Shown one piece after another: positions 45,301-49,709 of a stretch of 64,000 nucleotides of DNA (positions are counted from its first letter, which is position 1; each line of letters begins with the position of its first letter). The stretch is from Patiria pectinifera. Its lineage: Eukaryota; Echinodermata; Asteroidea; Valvatida; Asterinidae. A program made the position numbers and the translations under genes. The DNA lies in assembly GCA_029964075.1 (NCBI GenBank), contig CM057142.1, positions 39,310,392 to 39,374,391 on the forward strand, given 5' to 3'. The notes below the pieces were generated by a model, which saw only the letters and a list, made by a program, of their open reading frames with translations, ran no database searches and was not told where the DNA came from.

Positions 45301-46275
45301 CAGATCACGACGGGACCATTTTGGAGAGAGCAGAGGCCCAAAATATGATTTTAGCCGTTTCTCAAAAAATAAGCCCCCAAAATATCAGTTTTTTGGAGCT
45401 GGAAGGCAAAAATACCAGCTGCGCAACTTAAGAGCACCATTTTCAGATGTCCCAAGGTACCCTACAACAGAAAATAATATTAAGATTAATCATAAAATTT
45501 TGCGATTAAATGGCCCTATCCCAGGGACTAACATGTCTCATCCGTCTGGTCGTCCGTACATATGTATGTTTGTGGTATTTTGGTTGAAGTTTCAAAAAAT
45601 TTGACTCATTTGAAAAAGTTGAACTCCAATTGGAACCAAACTTGGGTCATAGATGCAACATGGCGACCTTCATATAATCATGATGTCAAAGGTCACATAC
45701 GAGGTCAAAAGTCATCCAAGGTCAAGTTGTAAAATAGGCTGAAACTGTAAAATTGGTGTCATTTCAAAGTTGAAATCCAATTGTAACCAAACTTGATTCA
45801 TGGATGCACTATGGGAACCTTCATAACATTATGTTGTCAAAGGTCACAAACCAAGGTCAAAGGTCACCTATCAAAAATTTCACAGAAAACAGGCGAGACG
45901 CGTGGTTCAAGAACCACCTTGTTTAATTAATTTTACAGCCTCAATTAAAATATGTCTGTTACTGAACTCAGAACACCCCAGTGTTCTATACCATTGGAAA
46001 ACTCATGTTCTGCAAAATGCAGAAATACAGCTATCTCTTAAAAAGTCTGACTTTAAGCTCATAAGAATTGAACGTAATTTTGCTGCGCAAATTTTACATT
46101 GAAAGTGTATTGTTTATATGTTTCTTTGCAGAGACATATCGGTCAGATGTTCAGGAGAGAGATTATAATCAAAGACTTGAAGCCTGTCAGAAAACCAGCG
46201 AAGCGTAGCACCACAGACTTCACAGAGAATGCAGATATTGGGCTTGTTGCCTTGTTTGCCCACGATGATTCCTGA
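9251..46275 (+). CDS. XPO5: Exportin-5 (whole gene span, 29 coding exons, 1198 aa)
   Basis: Karyopherin-beta family exportin that binds RanGTP and carries double-stranded RNA hairpins, mainly pre-miRNAs, from nucleus to cytoplasm. I assembled 29 exons whose phases agree throughout; they total 3597 nt, 1198 residues plus stop, against about 1204 in human. Landmarks: N-terminal RanGTP-binding HEAT repeats (residues 1-100), the Xpo1-type region with KREWPQHWP at 126-134, DYDSDEEF near 430, RTRPVQNVRRHACS near 585, APDYKLRP near 870, GQHETC near 1072, and a C-terminal SRRDNFKKMISGIIG block. No stop or frameshift is needed. Twenty-seven introns are GT-AG; intron 22 is AT-AC (U12-type). Introns 3, 5, 11, 12, 14, 16, 21 and 26 hold nothing I recognise beyond simple repeats; the others carry elements listed separately. 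Intron 28 (5.5 kb) holds a giant palindrome. Confidence 0.97.
9485..9548 (+). repeat. 16-bp minisatellite, four units, intron 1
   Basis: CCCAATATTCGCGCTG repeated four times with single-base changes, 133 bp after the first exon. Each unit has two CpGs. Confidence 0.85.
9960..10030 (-). mobile_element. tRNA-like SINE head fragment
   Basis: On the minus strand GGGTTCGATCCC is a good Pol III B box, preceded by CATGACCC. No convincing A box or cloverleaf, so probably a SINE remnant rather than a tRNA gene. Confidence 0.4.
11070..11197 (+). CDS. XPO5: XPO5 exon 2
   Basis: Residues 35-77 (last codon split after AA). Acceptor aacatacag, donor gtaagt. LCEEFKETAP and VIRHFGLQLLE match the second HEAT repeat of vertebrate XPO5. 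Confidence 0.95.
11550..11712. repeat. Degenerate AGTCGACT repeats, intron 2
   Basis: Irregular repeats of GACTA / TAGTCG on both strands, with a TGCTTTTTAGCA hairpin near 11668. Similar to the AGTCGACTAGT core of the element at 28190-28520. Confidence 0.5.
11760..11970. repeat. AGGTCA-bearing dispersed repeat, intron 2
   Basis: Contains GAGGTCAAAGGTCATGTAGG (direct AGGTCA half-sites spaced by one base) and ends ACACACGTGGTTCA. The same motifs close the repeat block at 45600-45920. Confidence 0.5.
12710..12782 (+). CDS. XPO5: XPO5 exon 3
   Basis: Residues 77-101. Acceptor gttaatgtag, donor gtgagt. Peptide FQWINAGASDKQALKEYVL corresponds to vertebrate KFRWNGMSRLEKVYLKNSV. Confidence 0.93.
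13100..13237 (+). CDS. XPO5: XPO5 exon 4
   Basis: Residues 102-147, both ends phase 0. Acceptor tgctttcag, donor gtaagc. Carries IKDGLSRILVEMIKREWPQH, the most conserved exportin-5 segment. Confidence 0.98.
13265..13785 (+). repeat. 34-bp minisatellite filling intron 4
   Basis: About 15 imperfect units of CAAACCACCCTGCC plus TATTACTCCCTGTACTGCCC. It occupies almost all of the 602-bp intron between exon 4 and exon 5 and is open in several frames only because the unit lacks stops. Confidence 0.93.
13840..14022 (+). CDS. XPO5: XPO5 exon 5
   Basis: Residues 148-208, phase 0 at both ends. Acceptor ataccataag is weak in pyrimidines, but the peptide DTQTELVLLVLLRLVEDVVA aligns directly with vertebrate ETQTELVMFILLRLAEDVVT. 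Donor gtaagt. Confidence 0.96.
14704..14733 (+). CDS. XPO5: XPO5 exon 6 (30-nt microexon)
   Basis: Ten residues, QNQLPGAEKE, 209-218. Acceptor catcaacag, donor gtatgt. It fills the linker that in vertebrates reads VKTDTSQESK. It is frame-neutral, so skipping would leave the protein intact; it is the least certain exon. Confidence 0.7.
14961..15177 (+). mobile_element. MITE with TTAACCCTAAC ends, copy A (intron 6)
   Basis: Ends are TTAACCCTAACAGAACTCAA and GGGAGTTAGGGTTTAA. An inverted copy of the same sequence is at 34199-34417. Contains two CAGGATGGGTA motifs. Non-coding. Confidence 0.8.
15705..15890 (+). mobile_element. tRNA-derived SINE (intron 6)
   Basis: Head has an A-box-like AGCTCAGTGGTTGAGTG (15723) and a B box GGTTCGAGTTCC (15775). 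The body follows with CCCTTGGACAAAACTAAACA and CCCACAATTAAAC. The head does not fold as a functional tRNA. Confidence 0.7.
15911..16096 (+). CDS. XPO5: XPO5 exon 7
   Basis: Residues 219-280. Acceptor cttttaacag, donor gtgaaa. LTLTGYVDWVASQHI aligns with vertebrate NTLAGYIDWVSMSHI. Confidence 0.96.
16120..16308. mobile_element. MITE with CAGTCGACTCTC termini (intron 7)
   Basis: CAGTCGACTCTCTTTAGTAC at the left is mirrored by TTAACGAGAGTCGACTG at the right, about 190 bp apart. No coding content. Confidence 0.75.
17216..17617. mobile_element. Inverted-repeat element with CCACATCACGGCAGTCAACA ends (intron 7)
   Basis: Left end CCACATCACGGCAGTCAACA, right end TTGTTGACTGCCGTGATGTG G. The right end continues into TTTTTAACCCC; a diverged relative of this end lies at 17112-17170 (TGTTGACCCCTGTGATGTGG). 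Confidence 0.75.
17965..18041 (+). CDS. XPO5: XPO5 exon 8
   Basis: Residues 281-306 (split after CA). Acceptor aaaacgcag, donor gtgagt. GKPEERYPLLVLFSADAI matches vertebrate GKLEDRKPLMVLFGDVAM. Confidence 0.95.
18201..18735 (+). mobile_element. MITE with TTAAAGGGAATATACAAC ends, copy 1 (intron 8)
   Basis: Terminal inverted repeats of about 24 bp (TTAAAGGGAATATACAACAT and its complement near 18715-18735). Inside is a hairpin at 18362-18397 with arms CCAACGGTG and CACCGTTGG. A second direct copy sits at 19301-19823 in the same intron. Confidence 0.88.
19301..19823 (+). mobile_element. MITE with TTAAAGGGAATATACAAC ends, copy 2 (intron 8)
   Basis: Aligns along its length with 18201-18735. The left terminus is decayed (CTAAAGAGAAGATACAACAT) while the right is intact. 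The internal hairpin (about 19452-19489) has arms CCGACGCTGG and CCAGCGTTGG. Confidence 0.86.
20036..20135 (+). CDS. XPO5: XPO5 exon 9
   Basis: Residues 306-339. Acceptor tgattccag, donor gtatgt. FMKRLCQVLTGLGAQLCILW matches vertebrate FLKRLCQVLCALGNQLCALL. Confidence 0.97.
20205..20360. repeat. Dispersed repeat fragment filling intron 9
   Basis: Shares, in opposite order and strand, GTTCTGTCCACGGATCAC AAAAA and TTTTTTACTCRCCCTGTA with 23780-24003 in intron 13. Most of this short intron is therefore repeat-derived. Confidence 0.55.
20424..20636 (+). CDS. XPO5: XPO5 exon 10
   Basis: Residues 340-410, phase 0 at both ends. Acceptor cttaatag, donor gtattc. Contains FPDFLETLLAFLGHPSMHLC and AFFRHDQIS, aligning with vertebrate FGKYLESFLAFTTHPSQFLR and ALFRHEILS. 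Confidence 0.95.
21228..21502 (+). mobile_element. tRNA-derived SINE with CAAA tail (intron 10)
   Basis: A-box-like TTGGCATAAGAGGTA, B box GTTCGAATCCC (21281), body GGTTTTCAGTCCCTGCCTG and GGGGTTTTCGTCCCACCTCT, and an (AAAC)n tail at 21481-21500. The body recurs at 7215-7320 (minus). Confidence 0.82.
21607..21697 (+). CDS. XPO5: XPO5 exon 11
   Basis: Residues 411-441 (split after A). Acceptor acgtgtag, donor gtaagt. VGYPSRDDSP and LLDYDSDEEF match vertebrate MGFPSKTDSP and RFDFDSDEDF. Confidence 0.96.
22431..22553 (+). CDS. XPO5: XPO5 exon 12
   Basis: Residues 441-482, split codons at both ends. Acceptor atccttttag, donor gtaggt. LTFQVACDWFRQLI aligns with vertebrate TSFQMAGEWLKYQL. Confidence 0.93.
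23269..23432 (+). CDS. XPO5: XPO5 exon 13
   Basis: Residues 482-536. Acceptor cttaaacag, donor gtaata. HSPSCIGWDALTCFMENVL and VQLLQMTLSFQTE align with vertebrate FSPSFVQWEAMTLFLESVI and IELLQMVLNFDTK. Confidence 0.96.
23780..24003. repeat. Dispersed repeat fragment (intron 13)
   Basis: Related to 20205-20360; ends GTTTTTTTACTCGCCCTGTA. No coding content. Confidence 0.5.
24403..24498 (+). CDS. XPO5: XPO5 exon 14
   Basis: Residues 537-568. Acceptor gttttggcag, donor gtagga. DPTLLSYVLSTISTLFPVV aligns with vertebrate DPLILSCVLTNVSALFPFV. Confidence 0.97.
24881..24922 (+). CDS. XPO5: XPO5 exon 15
   Basis: Residues 569-582, IFSAAVFSLPGQTK. Acceptor tgctttacag, donor gtaccg. Matches vertebrate VFSKLFSSVTFET; 42 nt, frame-neutral. 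Confidence 0.88.
25160..25432 (-). mobile_element. tRNA-derived SINE (intron 15)
   Basis: On the minus strand the head reads TGGCCTAGTGGTTAGGG (A box) then GGGTTTGAATCC (B box), followed by a body that on the plus strand reads GGACGGGATCCTAGTCCATC and ACTCCTGGGTGGAGAGAGGC. A full-length or nearly full-length copy. Confidence 0.85.
25563..25652 (+). CDS. XPO5: XPO5 exon 16
   Basis: Residues 583-612. Acceptor tatattctcag, donor gtaatg. RTRPVQNVRRHACSALVKIC aligns with vertebrate RTRAVRNVRRHACSSIIKMC. Confidence 0.98.
26369..26568 (+). CDS. XPO5: XPO5 exon 17
   Basis: Residues 613-679 (split after GA). Acceptor ccctacag, donor gtaatg. LEKSTLNEVLILLSNEFNDL and MEPVTGVWM align with vertebrate MEKCALMEALVLISNQFKNY and MAPVASIWL. 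Confidence 0.97.
26585..26967 (+). mobile_element. MITE with TTAACC ends (intron 17)
   Basis: Left TTAACCTAACCCTCCCAAAT, right AGGGAGTTGGGGTTAA. The interior repeats GGAGGATTTTGCAGGATTGA several times. Related by termini to the elements at 14961, 34199 and 36664. Confidence 0.7.
27317..27482 (+). CDS. XPO5: XPO5 exon 18
   Basis: Residues 679-734. Acceptor ccttttccag, donor gtatgc. FLEHIGLCKAQTCPP and DDKQGANRATILACISTMMA align with vertebrate FIAYVGTDQKSCDP and EDPCGLNRARMSFCVYSILG. Confidence 0.94.
27562..27915 (+). repeat. 15-bp minisatellite (intron 18)
   Basis: About 23 units of CATATTGACCTCATC with variants such as TAGACC and TTGCCC. On the minus strand most units contain AGGTCA. Confidence 0.95.
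28190..28520. mobile_element. MITE with GGCAAGTTCG-type ends (intron 18)
   Basis: Left GGCCAAGTTCGGGCGAGGAC, right TTCTTGCGCGAACTTGCCC, facing each other; interior carries several AGTCGACTAGT motifs and CAACCAC / GTGGTTGA. Confidence 0.65.
29107..29207 (+). CDS. XPO5: XPO5 exon 19
   Basis: Residues 735-768 (split after AG). Acceptor tttcag, donor gtaagc. CCLHILPLLDNVLALMR aligns with vertebrate CTEQILKLLDNLLALIR. Confidence 0.93.
29567..29935. mobile_element. Complete MITE with AGGCCAAAAAAAAAA ends (intron 19)
   Basis: Terminal inverted repeats of about 30 bp: left AAAAAAAGTCTCCAGTTTCT plus GGTATG, right CATACCAGAAACCGGAGACT plus a T run and GCCTA. The interior is the inverse of 8140-8410. 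A related element with different interior is at 50961-51342. Confidence 0.85.
29936..30070. repeat. Fragment of the CCAAAATC(T/C)CC repeat (intron 19)
   Basis: Contains GGTGGATTTTGATGGACTTG and CCCAAAATGAGGGATGGATT, ending GGGTTAA; a truncated relative of the TTAACC-ended elements at 26585 and 36664. Confidence 0.5.
30212..30312 (+). CDS. XPO5: XPO5 exon 20
   Basis: Residues 768-802, split codons at both ends. Acceptor ataacaatag, donor gtgagt. MNAIWSPEIRATIPAEFSKV corresponds to the vertebrate stretch around LYAPEMLAKMAEPFTKAL. Confidence 0.9.
30381..30711 (+). repeat. 165-bp tandem duplication spanning the exon 21 acceptor
   Basis: Copy 1 30381-30545, copy 2 30546-30711, almost identical. 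Each contains GTGGGGACAGCAG, TTCCTTAACAGTAG, CTCTATTTTRATTAG and the first 31 bases of exon 21. Only the second copy runs on into the rest of the exon. Confidence 0.95.
30681..30774 (+). CDS. XPO5: XPO5 exon 21
   Basis: Residues 802-833, split codons at both ends. Acceptor ttttgattag, donor gtgagt. Peptide LTQPSDNYELPANRSTAEKI, followed by QSFLSTAQEN, aligns loosely with vertebrate NDSPVFKTVLERMQRFFSTL. Its first 31 bases and acceptor are duplicated 166 bp upstream. Confidence 0.9.
31009..31145 (+). CDS. XPO5: XPO5 exon 22
   Basis: Residues 833-879 (split after one base). Acceptor ttttttag. HAPDYKLRPVI aligns with vertebrate NIPDYRLRPML. The exon ends GTTATCC and is followed by ATATCCTT, not GT. 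Joining C to GT of exon 23 restores the conserved R of RVFMK, which fixes this boundary. Confidence 0.9.
31140..32090 (+). repeat. 44-bp minisatellite carrying U12 donor copies (intron 22)
   Basis: Two alternating half-units, TTATCCATATCCTTTTTGCC plus ACCCAG and TTATCCCTTTTGGCTCAG, with variants (TTTCCC, TTACATGTATCCCTTGAGG). The array begins inside the last bases of exon 22. Exact ATATCCTT occurs at 31146, 31228, 31321, 31403, 31496, 31561, 31611, 31654, 31698, 31742, 31785, 31835 and 31928. The array has few stops, so long spurious frames cross it. Confidence 0.95.
31146..31153 (+). promoter_or_regulatory. U12-type 5' splice site ATATCCTT (XPO5 intron 22)
   Basis: Exact match to the AT-AC U12 5' splice consensus. 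Supported by exon phase (exon 22 ends phase 1) and by the conserved protein junction P-V-I-R-V-F against vertebrate P-M-L-R-V-F. Confidence 0.88.
32209..32227 (+). promoter_or_regulatory. U12 branch point and AC 3' splice site
   Basis: TTCCTTAAC at 32209-32217 is the exact U12 branch-site consensus; the intron ends ...GATCAC at 32227, 11-12 nt after the branch adenosine, inside the usual U12 spacing. Confidence 0.88.
32228..32372 (+). CDS. XPO5: XPO5 exon 23
   Basis: Residues 879-927, split codons at both ends. Starts GTGTTTTCATGAAG; donor gtatgt. RVFMKSLVLHCPVDCQDQVL aligns with vertebrate RVFVKPLVLFCPPEHYEALV, then FMLQRLSLAWDAVNKR with YLHMRLSQKWQVINQR. Confidence 0.95.
32558..32793. mobile_element. 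MITE with ATAAGCCAGTTC ends (intron 23)
   Basis: Left ATAAGCCAGTTCGGTATTTC, right TGAAATACTGAACTGGCTTA; inner second repeat GGTCATTCGGGATAA / TTATCCCGAATGACC. Confidence 0.75.
32841..33554. mobile_element. Fold-back transposon with CCTTTCACACT ends (intron 23)
   Basis: Outer ends GGGCCTTTCACACTGTCC and ATAGTGTGAAAATACC; inner, better conserved arms GTTGTTTACCAATGGAATTC / AATTCCATTGGTAAACAAC and AAACAAGGCATGACAAA / TTTGTCATGCCTTGTTTAC. Between them is an 87-codon open frame (32988-33251) rich in Lys and Arg with no recognised domain, and a hairpin CCTCCTCGATCG...CGATCGAGGAGG. Confidence 0.75.
33571..34075 (-). repeat. Hairpin-bearing repeat element, copy 2 (inverted)
   Basis: Reverse-oriented relative of 1850-2395. 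Hairpin part 33571-33674 (CAAATATTGAATGCTTCGGC...AAGCATTCAATATTTG) has lost most of one arm. The rest matches through CACTTCACCCACAGATTCTG and the CG-rich portion, ending near CACAGAATCTGTGGTTGAGG. Confidence 0.72.
34199..34417 (-). mobile_element. MITE with TTAACCCTAAC ends, copy B (intron 23)
   Basis: Inverted copy of 14961-15177. Ends TTAACACTAACTCCCAAGC and GAGTTCTGTTAGGGTTAA. Confidence 0.8.
34613..34710 (+). CDS. XPO5: XPO5 exon 24
   Basis: Residues 927-960, split codons at both ends. Acceptor gaaacacacag, donor gtaagg. NQESQEIIDEMFLRLITRDY aligns with vertebrate NPESQEMLEEQLVRMLTREV. Confidence 0.97.
35360..35791 (+). mobile_element. MITE with TTAAAGCTACAGTCCATCAT ends (intron 24)
   Basis: Left TTAAAGCTACAGTCCATCAT TTGCA, right TGCAAATGATGGACTGTGCC TTTAA. 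The same element, interrupted by another, is at 49710-50912. Confidence 0.88.
36243..36403 (+). CDS. XPO5: XPO5 exon 25
   Basis: Residues 960-1013. Acceptor acgtgttag, donor gtttga. Acidic Ser/Gly-rich linker (METMESESVASAEGG) then EQLGELGKKILQHE, matching vertebrate MAELTDLGKCLMKHE. First 19 bases recur at 36462. Confidence 0.92.
36462..36480 (+). repeat. Duplicate of the first 19 bases of exon 25
   Basis: GTACTGTATTCAAGAAGAG, preceded by a tag as in the true acceptor, lies 58 bp after exon 25 ends. It is followed by a further partial copy (ATATTCAAGAAGA). Confidence 0.8.
36664..37009 (+). mobile_element. MITE with TTAACC ends (intron 25)
   Basis: Left TTAACCTTAACTCCCTAGCG, right GTGGTGAGGGTTAA. 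Interior repeats CCAAGTCCATCAAAATCCAT and its complement. Confidence 0.7.
37760..37864 (+). CDS. XPO5: XPO5 exon 26
   Basis: Residues 1014-1048. Acceptor tttcaacag, donor gtgagt. YSSLSWNDTQTCTKSLNMCW aligns with vertebrate FNSLAWKDTLSCQRTTSQLCW. Confidence 0.96.
38442..38579 (+). CDS. XPO5: XPO5 exon 27
   Basis: Residues 1049-1094. Acceptor ttgaacag, donor gtgaga. LLLGLEVHGQHETCTSLLVQ aligns with vertebrate VLKGLQMHGQHDGCMASLVH. Confidence 0.97.
38818..39254. mobile_element. MITE with 8-bp target duplication (intron 27)
   Basis: Ends CATAGAGCTATATTAAATTA and TAATATAATATAGCTCTATA; flanked on both sides by GTATGCGC (38810-38817 and 39255-39262). 437 bp, no coding content. Confidence 0.82.
39490..39790. 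repeat. E-box-rich fold-back (intron 27)
   Basis: Arms of about 95 bp: GTAAATGGAAAGA...CAGGAGCTTGCGACACC, GTTGAGGCCCTCACGTGACC and its mirror image to CATCTTTCCATTTAC. Each arm has two CACGTG boxes (39573, 39585; 39675, 39687). Confidence 0.85.
39838..40200 (+). repeat. Tandem duplication, unit about 187 bp (intron 27)
   Basis: TATTATATGTGACCTATG starts both units; each includes GGTTACAAAGGCAGAG-type text, TGGGAGGGGCAA and AATGCATAGCCARTGGCGCC. Copies end in CCGAAAACGTGACA and CCGAAAACGCGACA. Confidence 0.88.
40475..40645 (+). CDS. XPO5: XPO5 exon 28
   Basis: Residues 1095-1151. Acceptor ctattttag, donor gtaagt. RPRFDILQEVMLQIPGV and SRRDNFKKMISGIIG align with vertebrate RPRYLEIRAVMEQIPEI and RRKDQFKRLIAGCIG. 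Confidence 0.98.
41110..45530. repeat. Giant 4.4-kb palindrome (XPO5 intron 28)
   Basis: Left arm from 41110 (TAGTCCCTGGGATAGGGCCA) is mirrored by the right arm ending at 45530 (TGGCCCTATCCCAGGGACTA); the centre is near 43085-43140. The outer 290 bp differ at only about five positions; the inner parts are less alike, and the right arm has about 600 bp more (43560-44160). No coding gene; a 90-codon open frame in the outer part of each arm differs by amino-acid-changing substitutions and is not supported. Poly-C/G runs lie around the centre. Confidence 0.93.
45535..45920 (+). repeat. AGGTCA-rich dispersed repeat (intron 28)
   Basis: Two rounds of TTGAACTCCAATTGGAACCA / TTGAAATCCAATTGTAACCA, each followed by a run of AGGTCA half-sites (CAAAGGTCACATACGAGGTC, CCAAGGTCAAAGGTCACC) and closing with the palindrome GTGGTTCAAGAACCAC (45903-45918). 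Confidence 0.65.
46132..46275 (+). CDS. XPO5: XPO5 exon 29 (stop)
   Basis: Residues 1152-1198 and TGA at 46273. Acceptor tttctttgcag. RHIGQMFRREIIIKDL and ENADIGLVALFAHDDS align with vertebrate KPLGEQFRKEVHIKNL and DNDGGGLATIFEP. Confidence 0.95.
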   Translation, partial: RHIGQMFRREIIIKDLKPVRKPAKRSTTDFTENADIGLVALFAHDDS

Positions 46276-46815
46276 GCATAATGTCGTGCAAGCTTGCCTT
46301 TCAATACACCAAAATAATCAGCCATTTTTGTAAAACAAATTGAATGATGCTTTAAAGCAGCGTTAATTTTACGAAAAGTATCGTTCAAATTCATGTAGGA
46401 GCATGCAAAAGTTCTCAATACATGTATGTGCACAGTATCAAAATTTCGATGTCAATTCGGCAAATTCGGCCAGGAAAACGGATATTTTAACTAAGCTTTG
46501 CCAATATCCCTTTTTCTCTTTTCTGTTGTTGGTGTTTTGTTTTTCCTTTTTCTTTTTATAGCTTTTTTGTTTTATTATATAGCTTTTTTGTTTTGTATAC
46601 TTTATCACAAGATTGACAAGTTGGCAGCAGTAAAAGTTCAATTTTTATGATCTGACAGAATTACAATTTATCCAATTTACAATATATGCTTTGAAGAATT
46701 GTCAAAATTGTGAAATTTTGTGAATATCAACGAAATAGAACTTGGAAGTATGCATTCCTTTCCAGGTACAGGCATACAGATCATACAATAGGTTCAAAGA
46801 AACTAAACTAATGCA
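46276..46815. other. XPO5 3' flank / probable 3' UTR
   Basis: No AATAAA lies close to the stop. The nearest candidates are ATTAAA at 47411 and AATAAA at 47745, so the 3' UTR end is unknown. Confidence 0.4.
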
Positions 46816-46823
46816 ACAGAGAT

Positions 46824-47143
46824 CAGTGGCGTAGCCACTGGGGGAGGGGGGGGGCACGTGCCCCCCCCCCCACCCACAAATTTTCCTTGCCCCCAGGTGC
46901 CCCCCACCAAAATACTGATAATGCCCCTTTTCCTTCCCCAACCAAAAAAGGTTTTTGTATGTTGTTTTTTTTTCAGTTAGCCAAAGGCTTACTGTTTACA
47001 ACTTCTTATGTCAATGGATATAGCGAGGCATTATGGGACCCAACTGGGGAAAACTGTAATAGGACGTTTGCGATATGTGCCCCCCATAATATTCTGATGC
47101 TCCTCCCCCGTGCCCCCACTAAAAAAAAATAGCTACGCCACTG
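46824..47143. mobile_element. Non-autonomous hAT-type element with 8-bp target duplication
   Basis: Termini CAGTGGCGTAGCCACTGGGG and TAGCTACGCCACTG; flanked on both sides by ACAGAGAT (46816-46823 and 47144-47151). 320 bp. CAGTG ends and an 8-bp duplication fit the hAT superfamily. Confidence 0.9.
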
Positions 47144-47151
47144 ACAGAGAT

Positions 47152-49709
47152 GTGTTGGATTGGGTATATAAGGACTACATTTAGACCAGTTGTTTGTGGG
47201 GTGGGAAGAAGTGACACATTGTTGTGCAAACTAGAACCTCAGCGGTCTAGAACCATTAACTGAGGTCAATGCATGAAACAGAATACATGCAGTTCAAGTG
47301 TGAACAAACTTTTCGAATTCGAGATTAGAGCACGCAAGAATAACAATTCTTGCAGTGTAGAATAATTAATATACTTTTATTTTGTTCTTAAACTGCCCAT
47401 GTCTTAACAGATTAAATTACACCGCCCCTACTCTTATATGACGAGGAAATTTAAAATATAAATGAATCGTTTGTTTTAACTTGCTCTAGGAACTTATGTT
47501 GTAAACATTGAATCACTTGTTTGTTTATTGTAGAACTTTGCAAAGTATCTGGCATAGCCCAGTCTGCAGTTAGTTATAAGTGTATCACATCCTGAGCTGC
47601 AGCAGTTGAAGCTGAGGCAATCGACAACTGTAGACAGTAAACAGTGGTACAGACAATTTGTATCTATCCCTGAAACACGAAGTATACAGTGTATTACCCG
47701 TCTTGCCAACTTAGTAGTGGTACTTTGTGTGGTTTTCTAGTGGAAATAAACTGAGTTTCCGGCTTTTCTGTGCTGCGATATTGGTATTGTTGTGTTTCTA
47801 TAAGTGGTAGCTTTCTCTATTACCACTATATAGTGATACTGAAAACTGTGAAACGGAGGTTTCTGGTTTTGGCTTCAGAGTACATGTAGTTCAAAAATTC
47901 GGCACTCTCAATACTGCGTATGAGAGTCCCAAAACTATAGTGAAAACATGCAATACAAGACAATAGACTGGCACATGAAACAGCCAGTCCAACACCCCTT
48001 TGGTACTGTGTAAACTTTGTCGAAAAGACACATCTGGTTAGTGGAACCTAATTGTCTGTTTCTACACATTCTCTCCATTGTCATGCCATCCGACTACTGA
48101 ATGGTCAATCTTTTCAAAAAAGTTGGATATGTACCAGTCTAGTCAAATTGAAATCACTTTGCAAGTTTGCATCACTCTAAAAGAAGTGCACTTTTCAATA
48201 AAATTAACCAAAAAGGGATGCCAACTATTTTTCATACATTTAAGGGGAGTAGGAAGTCGCACAAAATGTGTTCCTCAGAAAAATTAACTTCACGACCCTA
48301 GAAGCAGTTTATGAAGTTTACGCAAATCTAAAAATTAACAATAATTGCAAAACTGTCATTTTTAACAGTAGCAACATAATTATGTGACCTCGCGGCAAAA
48401 ACCTTGGATCTACTCTGTAAATGGCGTTGTTACAGCGACCTCGTTGCTCAAGGCCAATTACAAGTTGCCTCGGCTTCAGGCAATCGCTTTTTATTATAAT
48501 TATGCAAGTGATTCGAGAGAAATTCGTAAGTTAAAAAAAAGGGAAAAAGGATGCTTTCTGTTGCCTCTGGTGCTGCGCAGTACTCTCTCAGACTTTCCCA
48601 AGACGTCCAGAGCTATAGCTAGCTGTTTCTTCACATGTACCACATGCATTCTCACGTGATCTGGGCTCCTTCCCAAGCCATTTGATCAGGACATCGTATA
48701 CTTCTAGCTGCTGCATGCAAGCCATGGATCATTTGCGTTTTGGAAACCACGACTGTCGTATCTTTCGAGAAGGATCCTTATCAGCTCATGTCGAGTAAGT
48801 AGGCCCTACTTCGGAAAGTCATTATGGCAGGAGCATGACCGGGGTTTCCTGATAGTTTCCTGAAATGCAGTTCTGAGCTAGTGTGAGGTTCAGACGCACG
48901 TATGCAGAGCCACACTAACGTCTGATACATCCGTGCATGTACATTTAATGCGGCCATACCCGAGCGCTAGCCAGTCCGAGCCACAAAGTTGAGAAGTTGT
49001 GACGTCAACTAGAGCAGAAATTCGGCCGCTGTTTATTGGTCAACTCGCTGCCATGTTTGTTGTAATTAATACAACAACGGGTCACAGAACTGACGCGCTC
49101 GCTGAATGGTCAGAATCTGGAGGTCAATTAAGACGCAATGTTGTTTTGAATAATCTGCATGCATATCATAGACGCTTAATGCTGTCTATCCCATAGGCTA
49201 TTCTGAGCGAGGGCTAGCGCAGAACATCTCCAGCCAAGGGCAGTGCCACTAATAAAAGCTGACCTATCAGGTTTAGGTTCCAGTAGGATTTTCCTTCTGA
49301 AAATTTGTGAGCCGAAACACTAAAATAACCAGTGTAATAATATGGCGTTGCGGGTGATTCAGACTCGGCTCTTTTTGTTTTAATTTATAATTAATGCACA
49401 AGCCTATCCGTGGCGGTTCATTTGCCGACTGAATAGAAATTATACTGGTGGTCAACCACCCACCAAGCCAACACTGCCCCCGCCCTCCCTCACCAACACA
49501 TATCCCCATTTTCTCACGTCCCTGCATCCACAATCTCTCTATATCAACCTCTATAAGTTTGTTCGGTTTTCATCCCATAGGCCTATGCTTACCACATTTA
49601 TTTATTGAATGAATTGATTTTGTAATATGCATTAGCCTACTATTATAATTCTTATACTAGTACATGTGCCTAAATATAACTTTTTTTACGGAAGAAACTA
49701 TAGGCGTAA
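47152..49709. other. Intergenic, no gene recognised
   Basis: AT-rich sequence with candidate poly(A) signals (47411, 47745) for XPO5. The longest open frames have no recognisable protein, and no repeat family seen elsewhere in the window occurs here. Confidence 0.5.
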
